Positions 1 to 10,785 of a stretch of 64,000 bases of DNA are shown piece by piece. Within the stretch, counting starts at the first letter, position 1. Every line of letters starts with the position of its first letter. Both the position numbers and the translations under genes were made by a program. Origin of the DNA: Nemertoderma westbladi (taxonomy: Eukaryota > Xenacoelomorpha > Nemertodermatida > Nemertodermatidae); the NCBI GenBank assembly GCA_032718475.1, contig JAUCBJ010002594.1:1-64000 (forward strand), read 5' to 3'. The notes under the pieces are model-generated. The model was given only the letters and a program-made list of their open reading frames with translations. It was not told the DNA's origin and did no database searches.

Positions 1-85
1 GGTGAATGGTCGCGCACGGATTGGTTTCGACTAGTGTAGTGAATCAAATACTTGTCATAGACTAAAAACTGATTTAATATCTAGA

Positions 86-135
86 AGACATCTTAATTTG
101 GTGGGTTAAACTGCCAAAGGTCTGAAAGCGCGAAC
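86..135 (-). mobile_element. LTR-like terminus abutting LINE copy 1
   Basis: On the minus strand this segment begins TGTTCGCGCTTT and directly replaces the continuation of the LINE reverse transcriptase reading frame. Nearly the same ~50 bases, also beginning TGTTCGCGCTTT, abut a different LINE at 11219-11268. A shared, sharply bounded edge next to two unrelated sequences is what the end of an inserted element looks like, and the 5'-TGTT start would suit an LTR. The rest of the element would lie upstream of position 1. No target duplication can be checked here. Confidence 0.5.
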
Positions 136-1711
136 AGCAATCGAGATCAATGAGATTCCCCGAAAAGAACCATAGAGTGTTAGGTTGCCCTTCTTGGGAA
201 CTGGCACCAACTTATTTGTTTTCATTTCTTGTGGGACTCTTGTTGTTCGGTACATGTCTACTATGATGGGATAGATGAGCTTTAAACACTCAGGTATTTT
301 AAAGACCTCAGGGGGAACACCATCTACTCCACTGGCACGATTGGTCTTAATGCTCTTTGCAGCAGCCTTCACTTCTGCAAAGGAGATATCGCCAATGGGA
401 ATATCTGGGAGTACAGACTCAGACACCTTTACTTCTATAAAGTTATCAGGCAATACCCTGTCATTATTGAGGAGCTTTTCAAAGTGGGCTTTCCAACCAT
501 TGAGGCGATCGGCTGGTGATTCAGCATTAACCTTTGTGGTTGGTTGGCTTTTCCGCCCAGTAAGCAGATTGATCGATTTCCATGCCTGGGATGATTGCCT
601 GCTGTCGTCAGCATCATTGATGGCATCAACCTGTTGGTTTATTAGCTCCTGTAGATTAACAGAGTACTGCCTGTTTAGGGACCTAGATGCAGCCTTAACT
701 GCATTCTTGGCCGCTGTAGTCTGTTTGAGTCGGGACTCTTTCTGCGCCTTATGAAGGTCATTTCGGCACTTCTGAATTTTGTTGTCATTCCAGGGGGCCC
801 ATTTCCTTTTTCGAGGGTATACAGGAACTGTTTCTGCAGCTGCTAACTTAACTGCTTCTGTAAAGGCAGTATAGCCCTCAGTGATCTGCCGCCTCAGAGG
901 CAAGAGCCTCATACCTGTTGCTCAGCTGTAGTGTGAAGCTGGATCTCACATTTGGCTGTTGCAACAGAGAGGACCAGTCATGCCGCGGCAAGGCAGATTT
1001 CGTTGTTCTGCTAGCACGCAGACTAAGTCTTACCTTGGCCACAATAAGGCGGTGATCACTGGAGAAGGGTCGAAGTGTAAATGCATTACAGTCTTGTATA
1101 GAGCTCCTGTATTTCCTACGAAACAGAATATGGTCTATCTGGGACTTGTGACCACTGGGTCCACTATGAGTCCATAGCTTTCCAGTTCGCTTCTTGAACT
1201 GGGTTCCAGCCGAAAACAATCCATTTCCAGAGATAAAATCCTGAAGATGGACAGAATTTCGGTTAACACTATTGCTATAGACCCAGGGCGATGTAGGTGA
1301 TTGATGCAGACTTGCATTAAAGTCTCCCAGGAATGTTAAGAATGCATGCTGATCCACTCCATCAGTAGCTGCTTGTAGATTGTGGTAGAAATTTTCCACC
1401 TCCTCTACAGGGGCAACACTAGTTGGAGAGTAGCACACAATCAGAACCACCCTAGGAAACTTCTTAGCCAGTCTTCCAGAACATGAGAAGTGGCAACGGA
1501 TGATGCGGTTAGAGATTTGGTCTATTTTGTCCAATGCTGCATGTGCAGTTGGATTCATCAATAGACCAATTCCACCATTGCCACTATCATCTGCTGACGC
1601 GAGGGCGAGTCGCCAACCGCCCCCCATGTCCTTAATCAGAACCTCATCAGTCTGTCCAGTCTGCATTCGGTGCTCTTGAACACCCACTGCGCTAAGAGAA
1701 AGGTTATCTGC
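136..1711 (-). pseudogene. RTE-type LINE family 1, copy 1: endonuclease plus start of RT, truncated at both ends
   Basis: Non-LTR retrotransposon fragment closely matching the intact copy at 45089-48558. Reading leftward from 1711, it carries the apurinic-type endonuclease (GVQEHR, GDFNAS, SQIDHIL and SSDHRLI motifs), then the linker and the first part of the reverse transcriptase to the motif SFRGISLIS. Two bases are missing near 880 relative to the intact copy (CTCAGTG against CTCACAGTG), which shifts the frame between endonuclease and linker. Homology stops at about 1711, so the 5' end is truncated, and at 136, where an LTR-like end begins. It cannot encode an active element. Confidence 0.9.
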
Positions 1712-3295
1712 CATCGCAGCTATCGAAAGAGGAGCCTTCGGGTCGCCTCCGGCTTCAGCCGACTTTTGCTTTTTTTAGTGTGTACAAAAAAATGATGTCA
1801 ATATTCTAGAACTTTCAGTGCCTATAAAAGTAGAACCGTAGGTTGTAATGCAAATCTGACTTGTTATTCGGTATTAGCGACCCCAAATTTACTTAGCATC
1901 GTATAATATAAAGTCAATTAAAATGTTTGTGTTCAAACTGTAATGTGCTGGTAAAAAAATTTTCGGCCGAATCGGAGAAAAAAAATTTGTGGTCTAAAAA
2001 CCGGAAAAAACCGCTGACAGAAAAAAATCATAAAATTGTTTGTCTCAGATTTCGATGAGATTTGGTACGCTGGTACCGATTGTTATAAGGTTTACTTTGG
2101 AAGAAATAAAAAAAAAATCAATACTGTAGGGGCCGAGCTACGGAACTTTGCTTCGAGGGCCCCCACGGACGCGAAATTTGGGACAATTAGTTTTTTTTAT
2201 AAAAATAATGTTGCGATTTTGTAGCGAATGAAAAGTTATTCGGCCCAATTTTAGTCTCAAGGCCAGGGAATTTACAGTTCTCGAGATATAGCGCCTCGAA
2301 TATCGGGGGTTTTGTGAGTCGAAAATATTCGGCCTGACTTTTTTGGAGGACTCACTCGAAACAAAAAATAACCCGATTAAAAAGTTGCGACTCCCTTAGA
2401 TCTGTCTATATATTAATATAATAATATATATTAATAAATAATTAATAAATATTAATAAAGTTGGAGGTCTTAGGTCCGATAGTAAAAAACAGAATGCCAT
2501 TTTCCCATCTTTATGCATTTTTCTCGGTTGTTGAGGCTACGCCGAATTTTGTCGCTGAGTTAGAGAGGTTGGAACCACGCTGGTCGCTTGTGAGTTATTC
2601 ATATAACAATTTATTTACCTTTCCAATGAGCTATAATAACACTCGACAAATGAATTAGGAGTTGGGTTGAAAGGGGAGTTGGTCCACCTAGAATCCATTT
2701 ACTAGTTAACCCCTTTTCTATAGGTGACTGTGAATCACACTAATTATTATACGAATTAACAAATTGACTGTCAAATAATTGCAACAAAGTTTGAAAACAT
2801 GAAAGCTGACATCGGAAATGAAATCACCAACCATGAAAACCCACATAACAAAATTGTTAAGTTGGTTGGTATGTTTTCCTATTAAGGCCATTACTTTGAC
2901 AGACAGATTGCTAAACAGAAATAAAAACCGACTACATTATAATAGACATAATTGGTTGCCATCAAACATGAAAACTGACGTCGGAATGGAAATGATATCA
3001 GCAACCAGGATAAGCCCCATAACAAAACTTTTAGCAAGGTGGAAAGTTTTCCTTATATTTTGATAATTGACATCGGAAATGAAATCAGCGACCAGGAAAC
3101 CACAACAAAAGTTTTAGGTAGGTGGTATTATATCCGTATTTTGACAGACAGTTCGTCGGTCGGCATTCATTTGCGTTTTTTAGCATATGCAATAGGGCCT
3201 AATACAAAAATAGTTGTAATAATTAATAATATAATAAATATAATAGTTAAGGTATTATTTTTCTATAATTACTATATTGATATTATTGTATTGCA
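1712..3295. other. AT-rich intergenic DNA, no gene seen
   Basis: About 1.6 kb without convincing coding sequence; short open frames here lack recognisable domains. Stretches of A and T runs alternate with low-complexity AT tracts (for example 2405-2460). At 2805-3160 a degenerate repeat is visible: three passages share a gene-less pattern of TGACATCGGAAATGAAATCA followed by CAACCA(T/G)GA and AACAAAA. No tRNA, rRNA or promoter signature was recognised. Confidence 0.6.
2805..3160 (+). repeat. Degenerate three-copy direct repeat
   Basis: Three diverged copies start near 2807, 2970 and 3068. Each has GACATCGGAAATGAAATCA or a variant, then an ACCA motif and AACAAAA(G/T)TT. Spacing is unequal (~165 and ~98 bases), as expected of an old decayed tandem duplication. 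No coding potential is evident. Confidence 0.5.
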
Positions 3296-3844
3296 TTAAT
3301 ATTCTGGTTTTGTATACCACAGCCCATCTCCCATATAATGTACTAGTTCAATACCCACGCCTTTATTTGTGGTCCGAATCTGTTTTCCAGACAGAGCCAT
3401 CCTACCGATAGCTATGGCGTGTTCCTTACCCTCGGCCATCACGGCGACTAACGTCCCTTCCCCAAGGTCCTCGTCTAGAGTGGCCCCGGGCGATGTGAGC
3501 CCCGGGCACATAATGTTAGCGCCACTGAGGATAAACTTAATGGCTCCTTTATCCACAGTTTGGTGCGGCATCGATCGGGGATACTTGTGGAGAATTCGTA
3601 GCGAAGGTACGGCGTCGCCATCCCGCCCGGCGAAACACACGAGTTCGCCTCCAGCCTGGAATATCTCTATCCGCTCCTTACATTTGATCACTTTGAGGGT
3701 TTCCTTTTTAGGGAGGATCTCCTCCACGTAGGGTTCTATCCCTGGGTAGGCCGTCGCGAGTTTATTTCGCAACCCGCGTTGTACCGATGATTTTACTTGA
3801 CTGACGCTTGATACGCTTTCTTCTGCGTTGAATTTCTTAAACAT
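3296..3844 (-). CDS. MCTS1: MCTS1-like translation re-initiation / ribosome recycling factor
   Basis: Complete 182-residue protein, essentially the length of animal MCTS1 (181 in human). It starts at an ATG at 3844 in an A-at-minus-3 context (CCAAAATGT) and ends in TAA. Family hallmarks include the MFKKF start, PGIEP near residue 35, LHKYP near 85, the block DKGAIKFILSGANIMCPGL near 97-115 and the C-terminal MGDGLW. The N-terminal half matches the pre-PUA domain and residues ~92-172 the RNA-binding PUA domain. In the family, MCTS1 pairs with DENR on the 40S subunit to promote tRNA release and re-initiation after upstream ORFs; it acts in the cytoplasm. The frame has no stops, frameshifts or introns. 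It could be a naturally intronless gene or a functional retrocopy; no poly-A tail or target duplication is evident. The 23-bp satellite lies ~340 bp upstream. Confidence 0.95.
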   Translation of the reverse strand: MFKKFNAEESVSSVSQVKSSVQRGLRNKLATAYPGIEPYVEEILPKKETLKVIKCKERIEIFQAGGELVCFAGRDGDAVPSLRILHKYPRSMPHQTVDKGAIKFILSGANIMCPGLTSPGATLDEDLGEGTLVAVMAEGKEHAIAIGRMALSGKQIRTTNKGVGIELVHYMGDGLWYTKPEY

Positions 3845-4185
3845 TTTGGTAGCCGGTAGACGTTTGTCTGTGTGAGTGTGTCCAGAAACTACCTTTGACT
3901 GTGTGAACGGTACAGGTACACGGTACCTGGGTACCGCTGTTACGTATAATTCAGTATTGCAGTATTGTACCTTACCGGTACCGGTACACGGTAGCCCAGT
4001 CAGTAGTTATCGTTTCTACCAAAATACCGCTCCTGTTCTCAGTAGAGCTGTAGATAATGGGTAAATCTTTTCGACCTACGCGTAGCTACGCGTAGTTCGC
4101 AACATTGGGTCATATATCACCAGTTTCAGAGTTTTAACATTAACTACGCGTAGGTCTTACGCGAACTACGCGTAGGTGCTACCCA
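3845..4185 (-). promoter_or_regulatory. Likely 5' region of MCTS1, rich in GGTACC-type palindromes
   Basis: The 340 bases between the MCTS1 start and the 23-bp array must hold the promoter if that gene is transcribed. Visible are several GGTACC/ACCGGT palindromes (3910-4000, including CCGGTACCGGTAC) and the first dispersed CTACGCGTAG motifs (4076-4098). I see no clear TATA box at a fixed distance, so the promoter assignment rests on position only. Confidence 0.35.
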
Positions 4186-5294
4186 TAACTACGCGTAGGT
4201 GCTACCCATAACTACGCGTAGGTGCTACCCATAACTATGCGTAGGTGCTACCCATAACTACGCGTAGGTGCTACCCATAACTACGCGTAGGTGCTACCCA
4301 TAACTACGCGTAGGTGCTACCCATAACTACGCGTAGGTGCTACCCATAACTACGCGTAGATGCTACCCATAACTACGCGTAGGTGCTACCCATAACTACG
4401 CGTAGGTGCTACCCATAACTACGCGTAGGTGCTACCCATAACTACGCGTAGGTGCTACCCATAACTACGCGTAGGTGCTACCCATAACTACGCGTAGGTG
4501 CTACCCATAACTACGCGTAGGTGCTACCCATAACTACGCGTAGGTGCTACCCATAACTACGCGTAGGTGCTACCCATAACTACGCGTAGGTGCTACCCAT
4601 AACTACGCGTAGGTGCTACCCATAACTACGCGTAGGTGCTACCCATAACTACGCGCAGGTGCTACCCATAACCACGCGTAGGTGCTACCCATAACTACGC
4701 GTAGGTGCCACCCATAACTACGAGTAGGTGCTACCCATAACTACGCGTAGGTGCTACCCATAACTACGCGTAGGTGCTACCCATAACTACGCGTAGGTGC
4801 TACCCATAACTACGCGTAGGTGCTACCCGTAACTACGCGTAGGTGCTACCCATAACTACGCGTAGGTGCTACCCGTAACTACGCGTAGGTGCTACCCATA
4901 ACTACGCGTAGGTGCTACCCATAACTACGCGTAGGTGCTACCCATAACTACGCGTAGGTGCTACCCATAACTACGCGTAGGTGCTACCCATAACTACGCG
5001 TAGGTGCTACCCATAACTACGCGTAGGTGCTACCCATAACTACGCGTAGGTGCTACCCATAACTACGCGTAGGTGCTACCCATAACTACGCGTAGGTGCT
5101 ACCCATAACTACGCGTAGGTGCTACCCATAACTACGCGTAGGTGCTACCCATAACTACGCGTAGGTGCTACCCATAACTACGCGTAGGTGCTACCCATAA
5201 CTACGCGTAGGTGCTACCCATAACTACGCGTAGGTGCTACCCATAACTACGCGTAGGTGCTACCCATAACTACGCGTAGGTGCTACCCATAACT
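4186..5294. repeat. 23-bp minisatellite, 48 units
   Basis: Head-to-tail repeat with a 23-base period; (5290-4186)/23 gives 48 units. Each unit holds the perfect 10-bp palindrome CTACGCGTAG (with an MluI-type ACGCGT core) followed by GTGCTACCCATAA. Units are almost identical; scattered single-base variants occur (for example near 4236, 4653-4672 and 4726). There are no spacers, which excludes CRISPR. Imperfect solo copies of the palindrome occur on both flanks (4076-4170 and 5985-6210). Confidence 0.97.
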
Positions 5295-6763
5295 AACGAG
5301 CGGTTCAGTACTAAAATAAGACACAATACTGTAGGAGGTCCAATATAAAACTCACAACCATCAAATGCTTTCAACAGTAATGTAACCTATACCTGTATTG
5401 TATACTCTATGTAGTGGCATACGCTAAAACTACATATTCTTCACTTCATGCGTTGCGGGCGCTAAAATGTGTTAATAATGTTTAGAATTCAAAAATAGTT
5501 TACAAAGGAAATAGGCCGATGGTTCTTATTGATTCTCCATTGCTTTTTATTGCCTTTGTTCACGAGGGGGCAAGGATATATTTAATATGCTAAACCCTTG
5601 ACAAGGGAAGGGGGAGACTAAATTGTCTACCATGATTGGTTGCACTTGTTATTTGACCAAACAATTGAATTATATGCAGTATTATCAGCTTTCGCTTAAC
5701 CACTTCACAGGTAGACTGGTAGCTTATACTACTGTTGAATATTTAAATTATCCAATGGAAACAATGATACTTGAATCATGAGATGTGAATTATTCTATTT
5801 TTTATTCTACTTTTTATTCATCCTGTGTTTGTATGTGAAAGAGCCGAATATTATTTATTACCAGTGCTGTATGTCGAGATATGAGTTATTCCATATTTCT
5901 GATAATCAGATACCTGACATATACCGATACTTGCCTAACAACTCAACCCTACCGGACCTGAAATGAAAAATAATTGTTATCAGGACTGCTACGCATAGCT
6001 ACGCCTAGCACAAACGCGTAGTTCCAAAATACCTACGCGTAGTTTTAAAACACCTACTCGTAGTTGTTAAAAGGCAATAAGTCTGGCCCTACCGGTAAAT
6101 GACAGGAATATAAGTTACAAACTACGCGTAGGCCTCGAAAATATTTACCCTAGACAATGAATATAAAAATAATAACAACACAACAAGGACTGTTTCTAAT
6201 TTACGCGTCGTCCCCGCCGTGTGTATATGAAAAGGTGAAAGAGTTATTGATCGCTGTATATAGTTTCAGGGTATAATAATATAAGATAAGATAAGACAAT
6301 GGTTGAATGTAAGTGTACCGGTAAAATGATATGTAATGATGACTGGACGGAGATAACGGTATTTAGAGTTCCGGTACCGTCCTAACTAACTGACTTTCTA
6401 TAAGTGAATGGGATAACATGATGACTGGTAATATATATTGCACGGTTGGCCACGTGGTGTTACTCAGTCGATGCTTTCCCCCCATTGGCTAATAACCTAT
6501 TTCACCGTCGCACTCAAGAAGTGTGAAATCGTCTAATGTCTCGTCCATAGCGCCATAGTCAATTGGTCCCCAGTCCCAGTAGCTAATTGAGAAAGGTTGT
6601 ATGACTATAGTACTTACTTCGAATATATATTTGTTACTAGATTACTGATTGCTACGTACGTACATACAAATTGCACTTATTCAATTATTTTAGATTACTT
6701 GAATTTTTACGTAAGAGTTCGCACGTCTTACGTGGTGCCTTCCAGGCATGCCACATCAAAGTC
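5295..6763. other. Intergenic DNA with solo satellite motifs
   Basis: About 1.5 kb with no recognisable gene. At 5985-6070 and 6117-6132 there are single or decayed copies of the (A)CTACGCGTAG core found in the 23-bp array, in unrelated surroundings. Motifs such as TACCGGTA recur (6316-6326, 6371-6381). A short open frame at 5778-5966 is hydrophobic, low in complexity and unrecognised. Confidence 0.55.
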
Positions 6764-9336
6764 TCAGTTTGTACTGTCTGACTTTGGGAACCACCTCAAG
6801 TCTTTCCCTCTGTCGTCCTCCCCTCTTGGTCTTTTCCTGGCCGCTGCCGCTCCCTTGGCCTTATCTCCCTTCAGGCCCCTGACCTTCGCCGTCACCTCTT
6901 TACTGATCCCAGTCGTCGGCTCCTTGGGCGCTGGTGTTATCAGTTCCCGGTATCGCTTTGCGGGTGGCCCCTCCCAGTGACCCTGCTGTCTCCCCCTGGT
7001 GGCGTCCCATAGGATCGTTTTCATCACCCGTGGCACATGCTTCGCCAAGAAATCCCTGAACTCCCCTCGGTTCTGTGGCGTCCACCTGTCCAAATACCTT
7101 TGCGTATTCATCACCCCGGCATACGACGCCGCCGTTGCTACCTCCGGATAGGTGAACGGTAACCTTCGTTTGATGATCTCCAAGTGAGCCTCCTGATTAA
7201 TACTGAAGAAGCCCCACCTGAACTCCTGGGCCTTCATACGTTGCCGTGTCATGGCCCCGACGTCGGCCCACTCCTCGAAGATTCTGAACTTCTCTTCGTC
7301 GTCCATCCAGTCGCACTGGCATCCGTAGTGTCCCGAAAGTTACACTTCGAGCACCGGTTATGCAACCGTGGACACGCGCCCATCCTGTGGCTCGACTCGC
7401 GGCAATAGAGACAACTAGTCCCTTTCTGGAACCGGTACAAACAGCTTCTTTCCTGGTGGGTCTGTCTCCCACAGTAGTCGCAGCTGAGTACAAATGTCTC
7501 CCGCCCCACGTCGTCTTTCGTCCCAAGCGATCTCCGCGGTCTATGGAGTCGCTGTTGAGAGAACTTTTGGACGTTAGTGTCCCTATTTACGACGATCTCC
7601 TTGCCCCTCCTGGGCATTGTCTCCCCGAATACTACTCGTGGTGCCGTCCCCGGTTGCTCGCCCAACCTGATGGTGCTCCCCGCGAAATCCATCGCCGGCT
7701 CCTCATGCACCCAGGCCCGCTTGCCGGGTCTATCCCAGAAGGCTCTCGCCCCACTGGCCGTCACCACCCTCCCGCCAACCCAGTCCATGTCCGAGTGGCC
7801 TAACCTTCTGATGGGCGGCATCTCTCCGAACTCGTCATCATCCTCGTCCTCCTCCGGGAGTGGCTCCAACCCCGGTATCCCGGTGGATCCACTGTGTCCC
7901 TTCCCACCTTGGCTCTCGCCCGTGGCTCTCCATTCCTCTAGCTCTCCTAGCCTCCTTAGCGGGTGGTCACCCTCGGCGCCCGCTGGTAGGGGCGTCGTCT
8001 GCAACCCCGATGTCGACTGTTTCGGTGATCCCACCGTCCATCCTAACTCTCGCCCTAGAGACTCCCCCGAACTCCCTGACGACGTCCAACGAAGTTCGTC
8101 TAAGGCCGCCTGTTCCTCGAAGCCGTAGCTCTGCGCCCTAGCTTCCTCCTCCCTCTCTTCTGCTTCTCTCCTCTCCTGTCTAGCGATTTCTTCCAATCGC
8201 TTCGCTTCTCGTGTGTCCGCCTCTAGCTGCTCCCATCTCTGATATGGCGTATCTACCTCCCTGTCTACTAGATGTCGGCAGTTATAGTACACCGACTCGC
8301 CTTTCAGCCCCGGGTGGTCTACCAGACCCTCGAAAGCCGTCTTAAAGGCTCTTCTGTAGCTCAGGGGTGATCCCGATAGCAGGAATGCCGTTGGTTCCTT
8401 CCCAATGACGACGGTCATGAATAGGTTTAGCAAACCCACCATTATCCAGTCCTCCTGCAGGATATATCGCTTCTGATATACCTTTATCGCTCCTCTTCGG
8501 AATTGATACACCTCTTGTTTCCCTGGCCTCGCTCCCCATTTCAGCAAGTTCGCTAACTCTGCTCCGTACTCTTCTCTGAACTTCCCCCAGTCCATTGGTT
8601 TGTGACACACGAGCCCCAATAGCTGGCCCATCGCCACCGCTCCGCAATGGCCTGTGTTCTCGACTAGTCCCAACCTGTCTGGTGCTGTCATAGCCATGAA
8701 GACCGTCTGCATGTCCAGAAGGTTGGTGGTGTCCGGACCGATGATTCTCTCTGCATCGTCGCGAATCGCCGATCCCACTTTCGTCGTCGACTTCTCTCTC
8801 ACTAGAATTTGCACCGCCTTCGGCAACCGGTTCAACTTCGGCCCGTCCTTCTTCCCATACGTCCCCAGATCGAATAGGAAAATATCCCCATTTGGCGCGG
8901 CCAAATGTAGGAGTATGGTTCTGGCCGATCCCGCCGATCCTCTCCTCGTCTTCCACGGTTCCTTCGTCGTCTAGGATCATGTATCCTCCCCTGCTGACGG
9001 ACTCTACAAACCTCTTCCAATCTTTCCCCGGCGGCTCCCTCGCGTACTTTGGAATCCCGAACTTCGCCTCGTCTCCTTTCATCACATAGTGGAAATGCCC
9101 GAAGATTGCGTTGACGGTGTTCCGTAGGTCCCGACCAGTTGCTGTTCGTGCACCTCCCTGAAATGGTCCTGCAGCGCTCGCGCTTTGTGACCCCTCTCCA
9201 GCCGCTCGTAGTATCCCCTCGTCTTCACTTCCGGATGCCTCTCGGTGAAATCCACCAGTATCTCCTTTCCTCCTAGCTCCGCCTTTCTCTTTCGCACAAG
9301 TTTGCTTGCCAACTCGAACTCTGCCCGATCGCTCAC
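6764..9336 (-). pseudogene. Gag-like retroelement protein with CCHC zinc knuckles, frameshifted
   Basis: One ancestral minus-strand coding sequence is now split between two frames: ~9336-9135, ~9135-8935 (other frame), ~8935-7332, then ~7332-6764 (other frame). The N-terminal piece has GTG where an initiator ATG would be expected. The middle piece is a globular gag-like region followed by a highly charged Glu/Arg stretch (~8230-8110). Two perfect C-x2-C-x4-H-x4-C knuckles follow (CDYCGRQTHQERSC and CLYCRESSHRMGAC). A third begins with CSKC and is interrupted at a G-run near 7332, where a one-base loss fits the frame change. The tail ends in a basic ARKRPRGEDDRGK segment. No protease, RT or integrase follows. 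I cannot assign the family firmly; BEL/Pao is suggested only by the neighbour at 10555-10785. Confidence 0.7.
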
Positions 9337-10554
9337 CCATTGGGTGGTGCCTTGCCAAGGCGCAATAGGATGAGTGATAGGTTAGGATGGTTTATTTCAG
9401 TTCGATGGCCTACCTCTCTCTGGATTACTAAGTTAATTAGCCTAAATTTCACTACCTTATTTCTGAAGCTACTAAATTGTACCCTAAATTGCAATTTTGT
9501 CCGTTGCTTTAATTATGTTCCAGAATAATTTCTCTACTGTTACCATAATTTGTTTAATTCTCTTAGCCCTGTTTTATTTTATTTTATTTTAATTTAATTC
9601 AACCCTACTGTCGTGCTATTTACTATTGCCTATGGATTATTCTATTTCATAATCCATATTCTGGCCTACTCTGTGGGCCTGTGCAGTACAGCAGTATGCG
9701 TCGCGTGGCCTACACGATTTATCCAGCTATACTCACATGCCCCCCTCTCGCTACTCACTACTAACTAATATCTATACTATATATACCCTTCTACCTCTAT
9801 CTCTTACTAACCGGTACTACGTACCCTCTTACTAACTTCTAACTAACTCTTACTCTTACTAACCTCTAACTCTCTCTCTAACTAACGGTACTACGTACCC
9901 TCTTACTAACCTCTAACTCTCTCTACTAACTAACAGTACTACATACCCTCTTACTAACCTCTAACTCTCTCTACTAACTAACGGTACTACGTACCCTCTT
10001 ACTAACCTCTAACTCTCTCTACTAACTAACGGTACTATGTACCCTCTTACTAACTTATCTAACTCTCTCTACTAACTAACGGTACTACGTACCCTCTTAC
10101 TAACTTTTCTAACACCTCTAACTAACAGTACTACGTACCCTCTTACTAACTCCTCTAATACCTCTAACTAACTAACGGTACTATGTACCCTCTAACTCTT
10201 ACTCTCTCTCTAACTAACGGTACTACGTACCTTCTAACTACTAACTCTCTCTACTAACTAACGGTACTACGTACCCTCTTAATAACTTCTCTAACTCTCC
10301 TAACTAACTAACGGTACTACGTACCCTCTTACTAACTTCTACCTTTCCTAACTAACTAACGGTACTACGTACCTTCTAACTACGAACTCTTACTATCTAA
10401 CTTCTATCTGCCTACTTACTGCGTACCTATTATGTACTATTATTATTATTTTTTTTTTCTTCTTTATTTTGTGTGGGAAGGGCGTCTCGCCCTCAATCCC
10501 ACCCCCCTCAGTCCAAAACTTGGACGACTAAACTCTACTAAACTCCACTCTAAC
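9337..10554 (-). mobile_element. Non-coding retroelement region, possible LTR or leader, with degenerate repeat
   Basis: On the minus strand this stretch lies between a BEL/Pao pol C-terminus (stop at 10555) and the gag-like start. A purine-rich tract (GAGGGGGGTGGGA, ~10497-10510) sits just after the pol stop, where a polypurine tract would precede a 3' LTR, and is followed by the inverted pair GGGCG/CGCCC. The order pol end, untranslated block, gag is what an LTR shared by two tandem elements would give. I could not define LTR ends or a primer-binding site, so this is inference. Confidence 0.4.
9830..10400. repeat. Degenerate ~48-bp tandem repeat
   Basis: About eleven imperfect units consist of a CT-rich stretch (CTCTAACTCTCTCTACTAAC) followed by CGGTACTACGTACCCTCTTA. 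GGTAC and GTACC flank TAC to form an inverted repeat in each unit. Unit length varies by several bases, so the array is older or less homogenised than the others in the window. It lies inside the putative retroelement untranslated region. Confidence 0.8.
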
Positions 10555-10785
10555 TCAAGGTGCCCCCTCTAGCAGACAGCACTTCCCTACAGCCCTCCTG
10601 TAGGTCTTCCTGTCTTTCGCACCTATCTTGCCACCTATCCCTATCCGCACTTCTACCGATCGGACTCTTCCGTCCTCATCGGAGTAAGTGCCAACAACTC
10701 TCGCCAACCGCCACTGGTTGTTGATGATGGTATCATCCGTGACGATCACGAGATCACCCTCCCTAATTGTGGCTCAATTTACAGT
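10555..10785 (-). pseudogene. BEL/Pao pol C-terminal fragment (DUF5641-like)
   Basis: The minus-strand frame contains EGDLVIVTDDT, INNQWRLARVV, then SDEDGRVRSVEVRIG, ending CCLLEGAP-stop at 10555. The pattern GDLV-x-V-x(6-8)-W-x-L-x-RVV-x(3-6)-DG-x-VR-x-V-x-VR is characteristic of the domain at the end of BEL/Pao polyproteins, after the integrase core. Only ~75 residues remain: an in-frame TGA sits immediately upstream near 10785 and no integrase catalytic core precedes it. It is a retrotransposon remnant, not a host gene. Confidence 0.75.

Noticed and set aside
275-754. 159-codon plus-strand frame (also at 46557-47036)
   Set aside because: Antisense shadow of the LINE 1 linker/RT frame; it recurs wherever the LINE recurs.
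4186-5294. Regular short repeats as a possible CRISPR array
   Set aside because: Units are contiguous with no unique spacers, there are no cas genes, and the context is eukaryotic. The same applies to every other array in the window.
5778-5966. 62-codon plus-strand hydrophobic frame
   Set aside because: AT-rich, no homology recognised, no supporting signals.
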